From Novosphingobium sp. 18050 (GTDB lineage Bacteria > Pseudomonadota > Alphaproteobacteria > Sphingomonadales > Sphingomonadaceae), in NCBI RefSeq assembly GCF_902706195.1, contig NZ_CACSJO010000006.1:62001-126000 (forward strand): a stretch of DNA of 64,000 nucleotides. Direction: 5' to 3'. Position numbers and translations under genes: made by a program. How positions within the stretch are numbered: the stretch's first letter is position 1; each line of letters starts with the position of its first letter. Shown here in pieces: positions 20,086 to 29,372 of this stretch. The notes under the pieces are model-generated. The model did no database searches. It worked only from the letters and a program-made list of their open reading frames with translations, and was not told where the DNA came from.

Positions 20086-21330
20086 TCATCTGCGGGACCC
20101 GGGCTTGTAACTGAGCTGAATACCGAAATAGGCGGCGCCGATCCGATCGCCGTTCACGACCTGGCGGCGCAGGTACTGGACGTTGCCCGTCAGCGTGACT
20201 TGCGGGCGCAATCTCCAGTCCAGCGCCACCACCCCGCGCACGGCATCGGTGGCACCATCGCCGAAAGTATCCGGCGGTCCCGTCGCCGGCGCGCCGCCGA
20301 CCAGCGTCGAATGCCGAAATTCGCCCGAGCCGCGCAGCACGAACTTCGCGCCGACCGGTTGCATCACCGAGAGCGATACGATCGCATTGCGGCGCAATCC
20401 GCCAAGTCCGCTGACTTCGGTGTCGAGCGAAGTGGAAAGGCATCCGGTCGGCCCCTGGCGCGCCCACTCCCCGTCTTCGCGGCAAATTTCCACCCTGCCG
20501 GCAAGCAACGTGCGGCCCGGCCGGCTGATCGAGATCCCGGTGGTCATTTCCTTCTGCGCGCCTGTTCTGGATACGCCGAATTCAGCCAGGATCTTGGTGT
20601 GATCGGGTAGCTTCCGGTTGAAGGTGGCATAGAGCGCGGCCGTGTTGACGTTGCCCATGCCGGCCACCGAGCTGATGGAATTTCGGGCTCTCAGGCCGAT
20701 GCTGGTGCGCGGCCCCGTGCGCCGCGAATAGCCAAGACCCATCGACAGCGCCTCGGCATTGAGCAGCAGGCTGCTGCCCGTGTAATAGGTCCGTTCCACG
20801 CGTACTTCCGGCGTGAACAGCTCGTATTCATTTGGGGTCCAGGCAGCATCGATGCCGGTGAACCAGCTGTTACGGATCGCACCGGGATCGCTCGCCCCGT
20901 CGGGGCTGGAGGTCAACAGGTCTAGCGCCAGCATCCGTTCGAAACCGGCTGCGAAGCCGATGTTCAGGTATTCACTATCACGATAGCGCCCTTCGACGTG
21001 TGCATCGCCCAGCATGAAATGCCCGTAGAGCCTGCTGTAGTCGCGCCTTCTGAGAGTGCCGCCGATAATCAGCATCGAACCGCCCTGATTGGTAATCTTG
21101 ATGCTGGGGGATGCCGCGATCTCTACCATCACCGCTCCTGCGTGCTCGGTGGACAGCAGCAGCGGATCGGACGAGGCGAAGATCGCCATGTCCACGTCCA
21201 GCTTCGGCTCGGTCCTTGCCTCGGCCGGCGATGCGGCCAAGACCGGCAGGACAAGCGCGAAGCCCACTGCGGGAAGCTGACGGCGGCGCTCGGTCATACA
21301 AGCGGCATACTCAGGGAATGACGAGGACAT
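20086..21330 (-). CDS. Outer-membrane beta-barrel protein of the EPS operon
   Basis: A 414-residue exported protein with a signal peptide (VGFALVLPVLAASPAEA) and then many alternating amphipathic strands (for example YSRLYGHFMLGDAHVEGRYR, YLNIGFAAGFERM, KILAEFGVSRTGA), closing with a final strand AYFGIQLSYKPG. This is what a porin-like barrel looks like; no enzyme motif is present. Its place between the Wza-like exporter and the chain-length protein suggests a role in secretion or surface retention of the EPS. The ATG at 21328-21330 has GGAG six bases upstream and overlaps the exporter gene by 20 bases. An ATG at 21297 would give a more compact signal peptide. Family not named with certainty. 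Confidence 0.78.
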   Translation of the reverse strand: MSSSFPEYAACMTERRRQLPAVGFALVLPVLAASPAEARTEPKLDVDMAIFASSDPLLLSTEHAGAVMVEIAASPSIKITNQGGSMLIIGGTLRRRDYSRLYGHFMLGDAHVEGRYRDSEYLNIGFAAGFERMLALDLLTSSPDGASDPGAIRNSWFTGIDAAWTPNEYELFTPEVRVERTYYTGSSLLLNAEALSMGLGYSRRTGPRTSIGLRARNSISSVAGMGNVNTAALYATFNRKLPDHTKILAEFGVSRTGAQKEMTTGISISRPGRTLLAGRVEICREDGEWARQGPTGCLSTSLDTEVSGLGGLRRNAIVSLSVMQPVGAKFVLRGSGEFRHSTLVGGAPATGPPDTFGDGATDAVRGVVALDWRLRPQVTLTGNVQYLRRQVVNGDRIGAAYFGIQLSYKPGSRR

Positions 21331-21931
21331 CGCCTGCTCCCAGTACGGGCAAGGGCACGGTAAGCCGCCCGCTATCCATCTTTCGCGCGCCCTTTAGCAC
21401 GCGGGAAAGACGTACGGGCTCGACTGTCTGCCCCTGCGCCGTCTGGCGCAGGATGATCGCGTTCTTCACGTCGGCGAATTCCGCCAGTCCCCCGGCCATG
21501 CTCAGCGCCTGCAAGACATTGACGGAGCGGCCCGAGGCGAATCCGCCCGGTGTCCGCACTTTGCCCATCACGTAGAAGCGCATGCCCGTGGCGTCACGCA
21601 CGGCGACGGTCACGTCTGGCGGCGCCTCGCGGTAATTGGGAGCGAGATTATCGCGAATTTGGAGCGCAATTTCGCGCACCGTCCGGTTGGCGGCGCTGAC
21701 GCGCCCGGCCAGCGGGAAGTTCAGTGTACCGTCGGGCAGAACCCGGACCAGGCGCTGCAACCGCTCGTCACCCCATACAAGGATGTCGAGCTCGTCGCCG
21801 GGATTGACACGGTATTCGGGATCGACACCGCTGGGCTGGACCACCGGAACCACGTCTTTGGCGGCTGCCAGCGCCGGCGCTCCCATGCAAAGCGCCGCGA
21901 GAAGTCCCGGCAGCGCCTTGAGGGTGGCCAT
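21311..21931 (-). CDS. Polysaccharide export protein (Wza/GumB type)
   Basis: A 206-residue periplasmic/outer-membrane protein. After a signal peptide (TLKALPGLLAALCMGAPALA) comes a poly-export domain (YRVNPGDELDILVWGDERLQ, VLPDGTLNFPLAGRVSAANR, VTVAVRDA) and an SLBB-like domain (FYVMGKVRTPGGFA, VLQALSMAGGLAEFADVKNA). It forms the outer-membrane side of the export channel. It lacks the C-terminal helix of E. coli Wza, as is common in GumB-like proteins. No lipobox Cys is seen at the cleavage site. I chose the ATG at 21929-21931, preceded by GAGG; an ATG at 21952 adds seven residues. First gene of the minus-strand export operon. Confidence 0.9.
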   Translation of the reverse strand: MATLKALPGLLAALCMGAPALAAAKDVVPVVQPSGVDPEYRVNPGDELDILVWGDERLQRLVRVLPDGTLNFPLAGRVSAANRTVREIALQIRDNLAPNYREAPPDVTVAVRDATGMRFYVMGKVRTPGGFASGRSVNVLQALSMAGGLAEFADVKNAIILRQTAQGQTVEPVRLSRVLKGARKMDSGRLTVPLPVLGAGDVLVIP

Positions 21932-22229
21932 ACTGCCTCGCAAACAGAACATCTCGGTTAACCCCTGTTGTTGAGGGCCAAGTGTACGACCGGCGCGGGC
22001 CTTGCGTCATTCGTCCAAGGGGGGTCCGATTTCTCACCACACGAAAAGGGATGGGTAGGAGCATATCCCTGCAAATCCGTAGGTAAAACGTCCCGGATGA
22101 TACTGAGGTCGCAATAGCCGCGAATGCGGAACATGACTCGAAATGTATAACAAACCCTACTGAAGATTATGAACTGCACGATAATAAAAATAAAACAGCC
22201 AATCGGCGCAGTAAGCGGAGCGAATAGGA
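21932..22229. promoter_or_regulatory. Divergent promoter region of the EPS export and assembly runs
   Basis: About 300 bases between the minus-strand export operon and the plus-strand GT26 gene. The right half is AT-rich for this genome (GATAATAAAAATAAAAC near 22190), as expected of a promoter. The left half has a GGGAT/ATCCC inverted pair near 22047-22068. No -35/-10 pair could be fixed with confidence. Confidence 0.45.
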
Positions 22230-23060
22230 ATGGAAATGTTAGCTGTTCCCGTCACTGCGGCCGGTCCGATTTCCGCTTATGGTGCACAGGCGTCCACCCC
22301 GCAGCGGATTCGCGGGCACCAGCGCACGTCGGAATTCATCGATATGAAGTTCGCCTGGCGTGACCAGACGCGTGTGCTTCGCGATGTCGAGCAGCGTTCC
22401 GCCAGCTCACCTTTCGCCTATATCGTCACTCCCAACGTCGATCATGTCGTGCGAATCCAGCATGCCCGCTCGGACCTCTGGCCGATGTACCGCAATGCCT
22501 GGATCACCCTGTGCGACAGCCGCATCCTGGGCCGGCTAGCTGCACGCGCCGACCTGGCCCTCCCGATCGTCCCCGGCAGCGACCTGACCGTCGCCCTGTT
22601 TCACGAAGTCATCCGCCCGGACGACCGGATCGCGGTGATCGGCGGCAGCAGCGGTGCTATCGACAAATTGCGCCAGACTTTCGGCCTGACCAACCTGGCC
22701 CATCACAACCCGCCAATGGGGTTCATCCACGATGCGGCCGCGACGCAGGAAGCGGTGCAGTTCGCGATCGATGCACGGGCCCGCTATACTTTTATCGCGG
22801 TGGGATCGCCGCAGCAGGAGATCCTTGCCTATCGCATCGGACGCACCGGACAGGCGACCGGCGTGGGCCTTTGTGTGGGCGCCAGCCTCCAGTTCCTGAC
22901 CGACGAACAGACCCGAGCGCCCCGGATCGTGCAGAAGATGTGCATGGAATGGCTGTTTCGCCTGCTGAGCGACCCCAAACGGCTATGGCGCCGTTATCTT
23001 GTTGAAGGGCCGCTGATCTTCGAGATCGCCCGGCAATGGCGCCTACGCAGCGCCGCCTGA
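22230..23060 (+). CDS. WecG/TagA/CpsF-family glycosyltransferase (GT26)
   Basis: A 276-residue cytoplasmic glycosyltransferase. Family signatures: YIVTPNVDHVVRIQH, ITLCDSRILGRLA (the usual DG of this motif is DS here), LPIVPGSDLTV, RIAVIGGSSGAIDKL, HHNPPMGF, FIAVGSPQQEIL and LCVGASLQFL with the P-R-pattern RAPRIVQKMCMEWLFRLLSDPKRLWRRYL. GT26 enzymes such as WecG and TagA add the second sugar, often a ManNAc-type residue, to a polyprenol-linked primer. That fits a step right after the priming transferase at 50.6 kb. Two ATG codons (22230, 22236) are possible starts. Confidence 0.92.
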   Translation: MEMLAVPVTAAGPISAYGAQASTPQRIRGHQRTSEFIDMKFAWRDQTRVLRDVEQRSASSPFAYIVTPNVDHVVRIQHARSDLWPMYRNAWITLCDSRILGRLAARADLALPIVPGSDLTVALFHEVIRPDDRIAVIGGSSGAIDKLRQTFGLTNLAHHNPPMGFIHDAAATQEAVQFAIDARARYTFIAVGSPQQEILAYRIGRTGQATGVGLCVGASLQFLTDEQTRAPRIVQKMCMEWLFRLLSDPKRLWRRYLVEGPLIFEIARQWRLRSAA

Positions 23061-23075
23061 ACTGGCGTCAAGCAT

Positions 23076-24254
23076 ATGAGGCGCGTCTATGGACTGTGTA
23101 CGCTGGCGGTTGTCGGGCTGGTTGTGTGGCAGATCGGCCCGGCGCTGCCGGTCGTGACGGGATCGCCGCCAGCCTTCGAAGCCAGCGAAATGCGATCGGC
23201 ACTGGACCTTCCCGCTCGCATTCCCCGCCGCCTGCTTGTATCCGGGCACAGTCTGACCGACCACCCCTATCCCGAATATCTCGAGGGCATCGCCAATAGC
23301 CTCGGCCGTCCTCTGGACTGGAACATGCAGGCGCTGGAAGGCTCATCGATCAAGGACCGGACGATGGGTTCGGGGCCCGTCCCCTGGGCCGGATATGCCG
23401 CCGGGACCGACCGGGCGGACCGGCCACTCGATTTGCTTGCGCAATTGCAGCGTCCCCTCGCCCCCGGGGAAAAGGCCTACGATACCCTCGTCATAACCGA
23501 GCAGCACACCTTGCTTGGGAGCATCGTGTGGAACGACAGCCTGCGCCTACTGCGTGACTTCCATGAGCGTGTGATCGCACAAAAGCCCGACGCGCAGACC
23601 TATCTTTTCGAGGCCTGGATGAATGTGGTGGACCTCGACGATCCCGCGTCATGGATTGCCTACGAAAGGGCGGCGGCACCGCTCTGGCGCTGCGTTGCCG
23701 GGCGGATAAACCACGACCTCGCCGCCGAGGGACGTTCCGACAGAATAGCGACCATCCCTGCCGCTTCGGCCCTGACGGTGCTGGTCGAGGAAGCTACCTC
23801 GCGCCGTCCCGTCCCCGGTCTCGAAGGCCCCGACACCCGGTCGATACTGGCGCGGATCTTCCGGGATGACGTGCATCTGACTTCGGCGGGCGTTTATTAC
23901 ATCGCGCTGGTATCCTCCGCCAGATTACAGGGGCAGACCGTCCATACTTCCGTGCGGCCCGAGGGTATGCGCAAGGACACCGCCGACCGCCTGCAGGAGA
24001 TCGCAGCCCGGTTCGTCACCGCACATCGGGCCGAACGCCAGGAGATACCGGCGGAAAACTGCAGCAGCTATGTTAGCGAAAGCTTCGCGCCGCGGTATCT
24101 TGCCTACCAGCGGTCGCTGCAATGGCGCGACTATCCCGGACCGATGGTCTGGCTGAAGTGGGCAAGGCTGAGGGTGCAATGGCCCCGGCTATTTCGGCGC
24201 CGGGACGCTTCCAACCCGCTCTACTTCAGCGAGGCGCAGGCCCCGATCCTCTGA
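23076..24254 (+). CDS. SGNH-like hydrolase/acyltransferase, membrane-anchored or exported
   Basis: A 392-residue protein with an N-terminal hydrophobic segment (VYGLCTLAVVGLVVWQIG) and an SGNH fold. Block I is LLVSGHSLTDHPYPEYLEG with the nucleophile Ser in GHSLT, and the C-terminal catalytic pair is in RDDVHLTSAGVYYIAL (DxxH). Such enzymes remove or move acetyl groups on polysaccharides, and EPS loci commonly carry one. It starts 15 bases after the GT26 gene and is probably co-transcribed. Its last 66 bases overlap the end of the convergent glycoside hydrolase gene, which is unusual. The final 35 residues are basic, of unknown role. Confidence 0.78.
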   Translation: MRRVYGLCTLAVVGLVVWQIGPALPVVTGSPPAFEASEMRSALDLPARIPRRLLVSGHSLTDHPYPEYLEGIANSLGRPLDWNMQALEGSSIKDRTMGSGPVPWAGYAAGTDRADRPLDLLAQLQRPLAPGEKAYDTLVITEQHTLLGSIVWNDSLRLLRDFHERVIAQKPDAQTYLFEAWMNVVDLDDPASWIAYERAAAPLWRCVAGRINHDLAAEGRSDRIATIPAASALTVLVEEATSRRPVPGLEGPDTRSILARIFRDDVHLTSAGVYYIALVSSARLQGQTVHTSVRPEGMRKDTADRLQEIAARFVTAHRAERQEIPAENCSSYVSESFAPRYLAYQRSLQWRDYPGPMVWLKWARLRVQWPRLFRRRDASNPLYFSEAQAPIL

Positions 24255-26315
24255 CAGAAGCTGCGCAAGGGCGATCGGGCGCCCTTCCCCAAACCGGACC
24301 AGAGCTATGCGCGAGATATCCTGCCCGCCGCCGGGGCCTTCCACACGGATCGGGCCCTGGTCCGACTCTCCGCTGAAGCGATAAGCCTCGCGTTTTGCCG
24401 GCAGGAACAGTGTATCGGTGCCGCCGCCGCCGTCGACACGCCCTCCGGGAGCGCCACTGGCGATGAACCGGTCGTCCCCGGTGCCGCCGACCAGAACGTC
24501 ATAGCCATGCGCGGTCTGCGTGAGCGTGGAACCGCTCGGCTTGCCGATCATCAGGCGCGAAGGCGCATAAGCCACCGAGGGGCCCCGCAAAGGTGAAGGA
24601 GGATGGGCAGCGAGCCAGGCCATCATCGCGCCGTACCGGGGAGAAGTCTCCTGTCCCACCGCCTCCAGTGCGGACCAACTCCCCCATTTCGAAGGCGCGC
24701 CGATGATGCCGAAGTTCATGAACAGACGCCCGCCGGCTGCAGCGAACGCCTTGTAGTTGGCGGTTTCCAGCGCGGTGAATTCGGGCCTGCGCTGCAGCTT
24801 CACCAGAAAATCGGTATAGGCCTCATTGTCGTGCTGCGAAATCGGCGTGTATTCACCGAAACCGCTTTCGTAGCTGACCAGTCGCAGTCCATGCGCCTTC
24901 GCCTGCTCGGCGTGATAGCGATAGAGCGGTGCGTTGAAATCGGCGATGCGCTTGTCCAGCGCGGCAACTGCGCGGGTATAGCCGCCGTCGCTGTCCTTCC
25001 ACCAGCCTTTCACCGTGGCAACCGTCTCGTCGGTATTCATCGTCCCGTCGTAGTAGGCGGTGATGGCATATTCGTCGAAATAGTCCGCGGCGTGCATCTG
25101 CCGGCCCTGGGCATCGCGCCAGTTGGCGGTGTCCAGTCCCTTTGCCTCCAGCCCGCGCCAGGCGAACTGGGTTCCGAAGACCATCGACACCCTGCCCGCC
25201 TGAGAGCTGCGCCGTTCGGGTTCGTTGAAAGCCTTTTTCCAGATCATCCCGACTTGCGCCGCGCGCATGCCGTACCACTCCAGCCAGTCGCCATTCGGTC
25301 CAAAGGCTCGCCGCGCCTGGGCCTGCGCGTAACGTGCCTGCGGAAATATCCAGTTCCACACCTCATTGGACAGTTCGACATGGATCTTCAGGTCCGGTCG
25401 CAAGTGGGTGCGCACATAGCTTGCGAAGCCCCGGACATAATCGTCGCTGGCATTGACGGGCATCGTGAACCACGGCTCCGCGCCGGTACGGTTGGCGATC
25501 TCCACCAGCGCCTCTACCGGCACGCCCCGGCTGCCGTCGCCCCAATGCATTGAACTTGGGCGCGGCCGGTCGGCCCAGTCGAGTTGCGGCGCAGCGTTGA
25601 TCGCTGCTTCGTCCGTGATTGGCCCGCCGGTGGGCGCGAACAAGGCATTCGTGTTCATCCAGTCCATGAAACGCAGGACCTGGAACGCGTCGATCCGCGC
25701 GAGGAAATCGGGGTTGAAGGTGAGGCCGGCCCGGTAGAACGGCAGGTACTCCTCGCGCACCACGCGGATGTTCCGTAAGGAGGCGCCGGCGTCGAGGCGG
25801 AGATAGAGACTGCCGCCGCGCCCGGCCTCCACATGCATTTCGCCCGGCGCCTGCGAGATGACGCTGGCACCGTCGACGTCAAGCGCTGCGATCTGGCCCA
25901 ATCCATCGTAAAGGACGACATATCGCGCGCTGGGCGGTGCTGCCGGGTTGTCGTGAATGACGTTGACCACCAGCGAACGGTAACGCCGGCTGGCAGGATC
26001 GGCAGAGGGCAAGGCCCACCCGTCCCGGTCAAGCGGGACAGTTTCGCCGGTGTCGTAAGTACCGTCGGTCTGCGGCAGCCACCCGCCGGCGGATTTCATG
26101 ACATCGAGGGTCGGTAACGCGGTGCTCCAATAGGCCAGCCCGTCGAGGTTAGTGCCCATGCCCATGTCGGCGCCCATATCCGCGGCCATCACGGGGGGAT
26201 CATCCTTGCTGGCGGCGGCGAGGATTCCTTCCCCGCAAGCGGCTAGCGGCACCGCGACCACGCAGGCCACGAACAGCCATCGCACGGCGTACCTAGCCAC
26301 CGGAAATCTACCCAC
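24189..26315 (-). CDS. Lipoprotein glycoside hydrolase-like protein with calcium-binding repeats
   Basis: A 708-residue predicted lipoprotein. The GTG at 26313-26315 has an excellent GGAGGGGAGAAG upstream. Signal: VRWLFVACVVAVPLAAC, with a lipobox LAAC and Cys27 followed by Gly. The body resembles clan-A glycoside hydrolases: HVELSNEVWNW supplies Glu318 as a possible acid/base and LVSYESGFGEY supplies Glu483 as a possible nucleophile. RTX-like repeats follow (DVLVGGTGDDRFIASG, GGRVDGGGGTDTLFLPA), which bind Ca2+ in exported proteins. EPS loci often include such a hydrolase to trim or release polymer. The exact GH family is uncertain, and the catalytic residues are read by eye only. It overlaps the SGNH gene by 66 bases. 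Confidence 0.75.
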   Translation of the reverse strand: MGRFPVARYAVRWLFVACVVAVPLAACGEGILAAASKDDPPVMAADMGADMGMGTNLDGLAYWSTALPTLDVMKSAGGWLPQTDGTYDTGETVPLDRDGWALPSADPASRRYRSLVVNVIHDNPAAPPSARYVVLYDGLGQIAALDVDGASVISQAPGEMHVEAGRGGSLYLRLDAGASLRNIRVVREEYLPFYRAGLTFNPDFLARIDAFQVLRFMDWMNTNALFAPTGGPITDEAAINAAPQLDWADRPRPSSMHWGDGSRGVPVEALVEIANRTGAEPWFTMPVNASDDYVRGFASYVRTHLRPDLKIHVELSNEVWNWIFPQARYAQAQARRAFGPNGDWLEWYGMRAAQVGMIWKKAFNEPERRSSQAGRVSMVFGTQFAWRGLEAKGLDTANWRDAQGRQMHAADYFDEYAITAYYDGTMNTDETVATVKGWWKDSDGGYTRAVAALDKRIADFNAPLYRYHAEQAKAHGLRLVSYESGFGEYTPISQHDNEAYTDFLVKLQRRPEFTALETANYKAFAAAGGRLFMNFGIIGAPSKWGSWSALEAVGQETSPRYGAMMAWLAAHPPSPLRGPSVAYAPSRLMIGKPSGSTLTQTAHGYDVLVGGTGDDRFIASGAPGGRVDGGGGTDTLFLPAKREAYRFSGESDQGPIRVEGPGGGQDISRIALVRFGEGRPIALAQLLSEDRGLRLAEVERVGSVPAPK

Positions 26316-26477
26316 GCGCTTCTCCCCTCCCAATGGGCATGATCGGATGTTGCGGGCGGCGGCCATATAGTGCCGACAAGACCGGAAGGACGCTGCCGGG
26401 ACGGACCCGGCGTTCGGCAAGTCCTTCTTCCGCCGCGATTCTAGCCGTTCACCCCGGCGCTGACAGGTATCCGTATT

Positions 26478-27839
26478 ATGGTGGTTGAAAGTACCGGGCA
26501 GATTTCGGAACATCACGGTCCGGGGCCAGATCCTGCGCCGCACCCAAAGCCCCGGCGCATCCTGCTGCTCGCGGAGATAGCCAACCCCGATATGGTAAGC
26601 GTGCCGCTGGTCGCCTGGTGCATTGCCGAGGCGCTGGCCCGGCAGGCTGAGGTCCATCTCGTGACGCATATCCGCAACCGCCCTGCGATCGCAGCGCTGG
26701 GCTGGAAGGAGGACCGCGACTTCACGATCATCGACACCGAACCGATGGTCCGCCGGATTTTCCGCATCGCCCGGTTTCTAGGGGCTAGCGATAATCGCGG
26801 TTGGACTATTTATCAGGCACTTGCCCCGATAGGTTGCTATGCTTTCGAGAAAGCGGCTTGGGATCGTTTCCGTCCGGCTTTGGAGGCGGGCGCATACGAC
26901 ATCGTCCACCGGCTGACCCCGATGAGCCCGACAACGCCCTCCTTCCTGGCACGCAAGCTCAAGCGGATCGGGGTGCCGCTGGTCGTCGGCCCGCTGAACG
27001 GAGGGCTGCCATGGCCTTCCGGTTTTGCCGACCGGATGCTGCGCGAGCGCGAGTGGCTGTCACGGCTGCGCGGAGCCTACAAGTGGCTCCCCGGGTATGC
27101 TGCGACCCGGCGCGATGCCGCCGCGATCCTGGCGGGTTCGCTCTACACCCTGTCAGAGCTGCCCGCGAAGGCGCAGCCGCGCAGCTTTCACCTGCCCGAG
27201 AACGGTATCGACCCCGCCCGCTTCGGCCTGCGCCGCACCCGCCGCGCCAAGGCGCCGCTGCGAGGGGCCTTCGTTGGCCGCTTGGTTCCCTACAAATGCG
27301 CCGATGTGCTGATCCGGGCGGCATGGGACATGCTGGCTAAACGCGAACTGCACCTCGACATCATTGGCGATGGCCCGGAGCGGGAGAGCATAGCCGCGCT
27401 CATCAGGGACCTGGGTGTGGATCATGCGGTAACACTCCATGGCGAGGTCCCGCACCGTGAGGTCCAGACGCTGCTGGTCGACTGCGATTTCCTCGCCTGT
27501 CCCAGCATCCGCGAATTCGGCGGCGGCGTAGTGCTGGAAGCCATGGCGCTGGGCGTGGCGCCGATCGTGGCCGACTATGGCGGCCCCACCGAACTGATGG
27601 ACGACGAGACGGGCATCCGCGTCCCCTTCGACGGACCCGAGGCGCTGGCCGAAGGCCTGCGCACCGTATTGCTGGATGTCCTCGCCAACCCTGAAAAGCT
27701 GGACCGATTAGGAGACGCTGCCGTGGCGCGGGTACAATCGACTTTCACCTGGGACCGAAAGGCCGAACAGATCGGCCAGGTCTATGACTGGGTCCGGGAC
27801 GGCGGCCCCCGCCCCTCCCTGCTATGCGCTGCGAGCTGA
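26478..27839 (+). CDS. Glycosyltransferase family 4 (first)
   Basis: A 453-residue cytoplasmic GT-B glycosyltransferase. The N-terminal domain is long (RILLLAEIANPDMVS ... GPLNGGLPWPSGF) and the C-terminal nucleotide-sugar domain carries GAFVGRLVPYKCADVLIRA, LDIIGDGPERESIAAL, VTLHGEVPHREVQTLL and the EX7E-like ACPSIREFGGGVVLEAMALG. It retains its sugar with inversion or retention as set by the family (GT4 retains). It is separated by 162 bases from the divergent hydrolase gene and is followed four bases later by the polymerase gene. Donor and acceptor are unknown. Confidence 0.92.
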   Translation: MVVESTGQISEHHGPGPDPAPHPKPRRILLLAEIANPDMVSVPLVAWCIAEALARQAEVHLVTHIRNRPAIAALGWKEDRDFTIIDTEPMVRRIFRIARFLGASDNRGWTIYQALAPIGCYAFEKAAWDRFRPALEAGAYDIVHRLTPMSPTTPSFLARKLKRIGVPLVVGPLNGGLPWPSGFADRMLREREWLSRLRGAYKWLPGYAATRRDAAAILAGSLYTLSELPAKAQPRSFHLPENGIDPARFGLRRTRRAKAPLRGAFVGRLVPYKCADVLIRAAWDMLAKRELHLDIIGDGPERESIAALIRDLGVDHAVTLHGEVPHREVQTLLVDCDFLACPSIREFGGGVVLEAMALGVAPIVADYGGPTELMDDETGIRVPFDGPEALAEGLRTVLLDVLANPEKLDRLGDAAVARVQSTFTWDRKAEQIGQVYDWVRDGGPRPSLLCAAS

Positions 27840-27842
27840 ACC

Positions 27843-29372
27843 ATGGCCTATCTTGCGATCCTGATGCTGACCGCCGCCGTGGTCTGGGGCTTTCGTCATT
27901 TGCCGGGGCGACTGCATACGCTATGCGGACCGCACCAGATGACGATCGTGCTGGCGCTTCCGCTCCTCGGCACGTTCGGGCTGCACTATGCGATCTTCGC
28001 GGCCGGCGTCATCCTCCTGATAGTTGCGGCACCTGCCGTCAGCAGCGCCGGTCTGATTCTCCCCGCCACGCAGGCGCTGGAACTGCGTAGTCAGCTGTTT
28101 CTGCTGTGCCTGCCGCTGATGCCCATGATGGTCTACACGATTGCCATCGGCGGGTTGACCTTTGCCCAGCTCAACTACGTCCACCTGCTCGGTATCGGCT
28201 ATGTTCTGGCCATGATGCTCTCGGGGCAACGGCTGCTGGAGCCGAGGCTTCAGGCATGGGACATGCTATTCCTGAGCATGATGGCCGTGCAGGCCTTCAT
28301 GGATTGCCGGGGCAACGACCTCACGTTTTCCATCCGTGCCTGCAACCAGATCATCCTGAACCTGGGGCTGCCCTATCTGGCGGTCAGTCGCGCTTTCATT
28401 CGGTCGCGCTCGCCGGGGGACCTGATGCTGGCGGTCCTGCTGGGTGGCTGCATACTGGCGCTGATCGCGACGTTCGAGGCCCCTCGCCACTGGCTGCTTT
28501 ACGACACCATGCCGCAAGGCATAGGCGCAGATCCCGAAACGAGTTCCGGTTACGCCAAGCAGCGCGGCGGCCTTGTCCGTTCACGGGCGAGCTTCGGGGA
28601 ATCCACCAGCCTCTCCCTGTTCCTTGGCATGGCAGTCGTGATCGCCGTGGCAATGCGCAAGTATATCGGATCGAGGCTCACGTTCTTCGCGGTGCTGGTA
28701 CTGCTGTCCTCGGGCGTCTTCTTCACGTTGGCGCGGATCGGCTACATCGTCATCATTGCCGGGCTGGTCGCCTGCATGGTGCAGGAGCGGCGATGGACCG
28801 GGCTGTTCAAACTGGTGCTGGCGGTGCCGATCTGCGGCGCCGTGCTGCTGGCGCTGTCGCGCGTGATCCCCACACTGGCCGCCTCCATGGGTACGGGCGA
28901 GGATGCGGCCGGATCGGTCGACTACCGCTCCGAACTCCTGTCGCGGGGGCTCGCGCTTGCGCGGGAAAACTGGATAACCGGCCTCAGCATGACGGATATC
29001 TACGACAATCTGGAAAGCCTGCGGCAGGGTGAAGGGATCATCGATCTCGTCAACCAGCCCTTGACGATCCTGATGCGCGGAGGCGTCTTCGGTGCCTCGC
29101 TTTATTACGCGATGCTGGTCGGTGTGCTGGGCGTATTGTTCGTCCGCGGACCGGCGCTGGGCCGCGATGCTGGCGCTGCGGCAACGGCGAGCTTCGCCGG
29201 GCTGATCGGCCTGATGGCCAGCCTCGTCACCACCAGCTACGGACGGAACGAAACGACATATGTGGTGCTGCTGGCGGCCGGTGCCGGGCTGGTAAGTCGC
29301 GTGGTGATGCGCGCCGCAGCCCCGTCGATGCGCCCGATCTTTACGCCTCAGGCCGCGACGAGCATGAAGTAG
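27843..29372 (+). CDS. EPS polymerase (Wzy/O-antigen ligase family)
   Basis: A 509-residue integral membrane protein with about eleven to twelve hydrophobic helices. The loop and helix arrangement around residues 236-256 (GYAKQRGGLVRSRASFGEST) and the later large periplasmic loop (VDYRSELLSRGLALARENW) are typical of Wzy/WaaL-like polymerases, where Arg residues in two periplasmic loops hold the glycan. It joins repeat units on the polyprenyl carrier at the periplasmic face. It sits between a GT4 and the convergent flippase gene, whose 3' end overlaps it by 25 bases. Confidence 0.85.
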   Translation: MAYLAILMLTAAVVWGFRHLPGRLHTLCGPHQMTIVLALPLLGTFGLHYAIFAAGVILLIVAAPAVSSAGLILPATQALELRSQLFLLCLPLMPMMVYTIAIGGLTFAQLNYVHLLGIGYVLAMMLSGQRLLEPRLQAWDMLFLSMMAVQAFMDCRGNDLTFSIRACNQIILNLGLPYLAVSRAFIRSRSPGDLMLAVLLGGCILALIATFEAPRHWLLYDTMPQGIGADPETSSGYAKQRGGLVRSRASFGESTSLSLFLGMAVVIAVAMRKYIGSRLTFFAVLVLLSSGVFFTLARIGYIVIIAGLVACMVQERRWTGLFKLVLAVPICGAVLLALSRVIPTLAASMGTGEDAAGSVDYRSELLSRGLALARENWITGLSMTDIYDNLESLRQGEGIIDLVNQPLTILMRGGVFGASLYYAMLVGVLGVLFVRGPALGRDAGAAATASFAGLIGLMASLVTTSYGRNETTYVVLLAAGAGLVSRVVMRAAAPSMRPIFTPQAATSMK

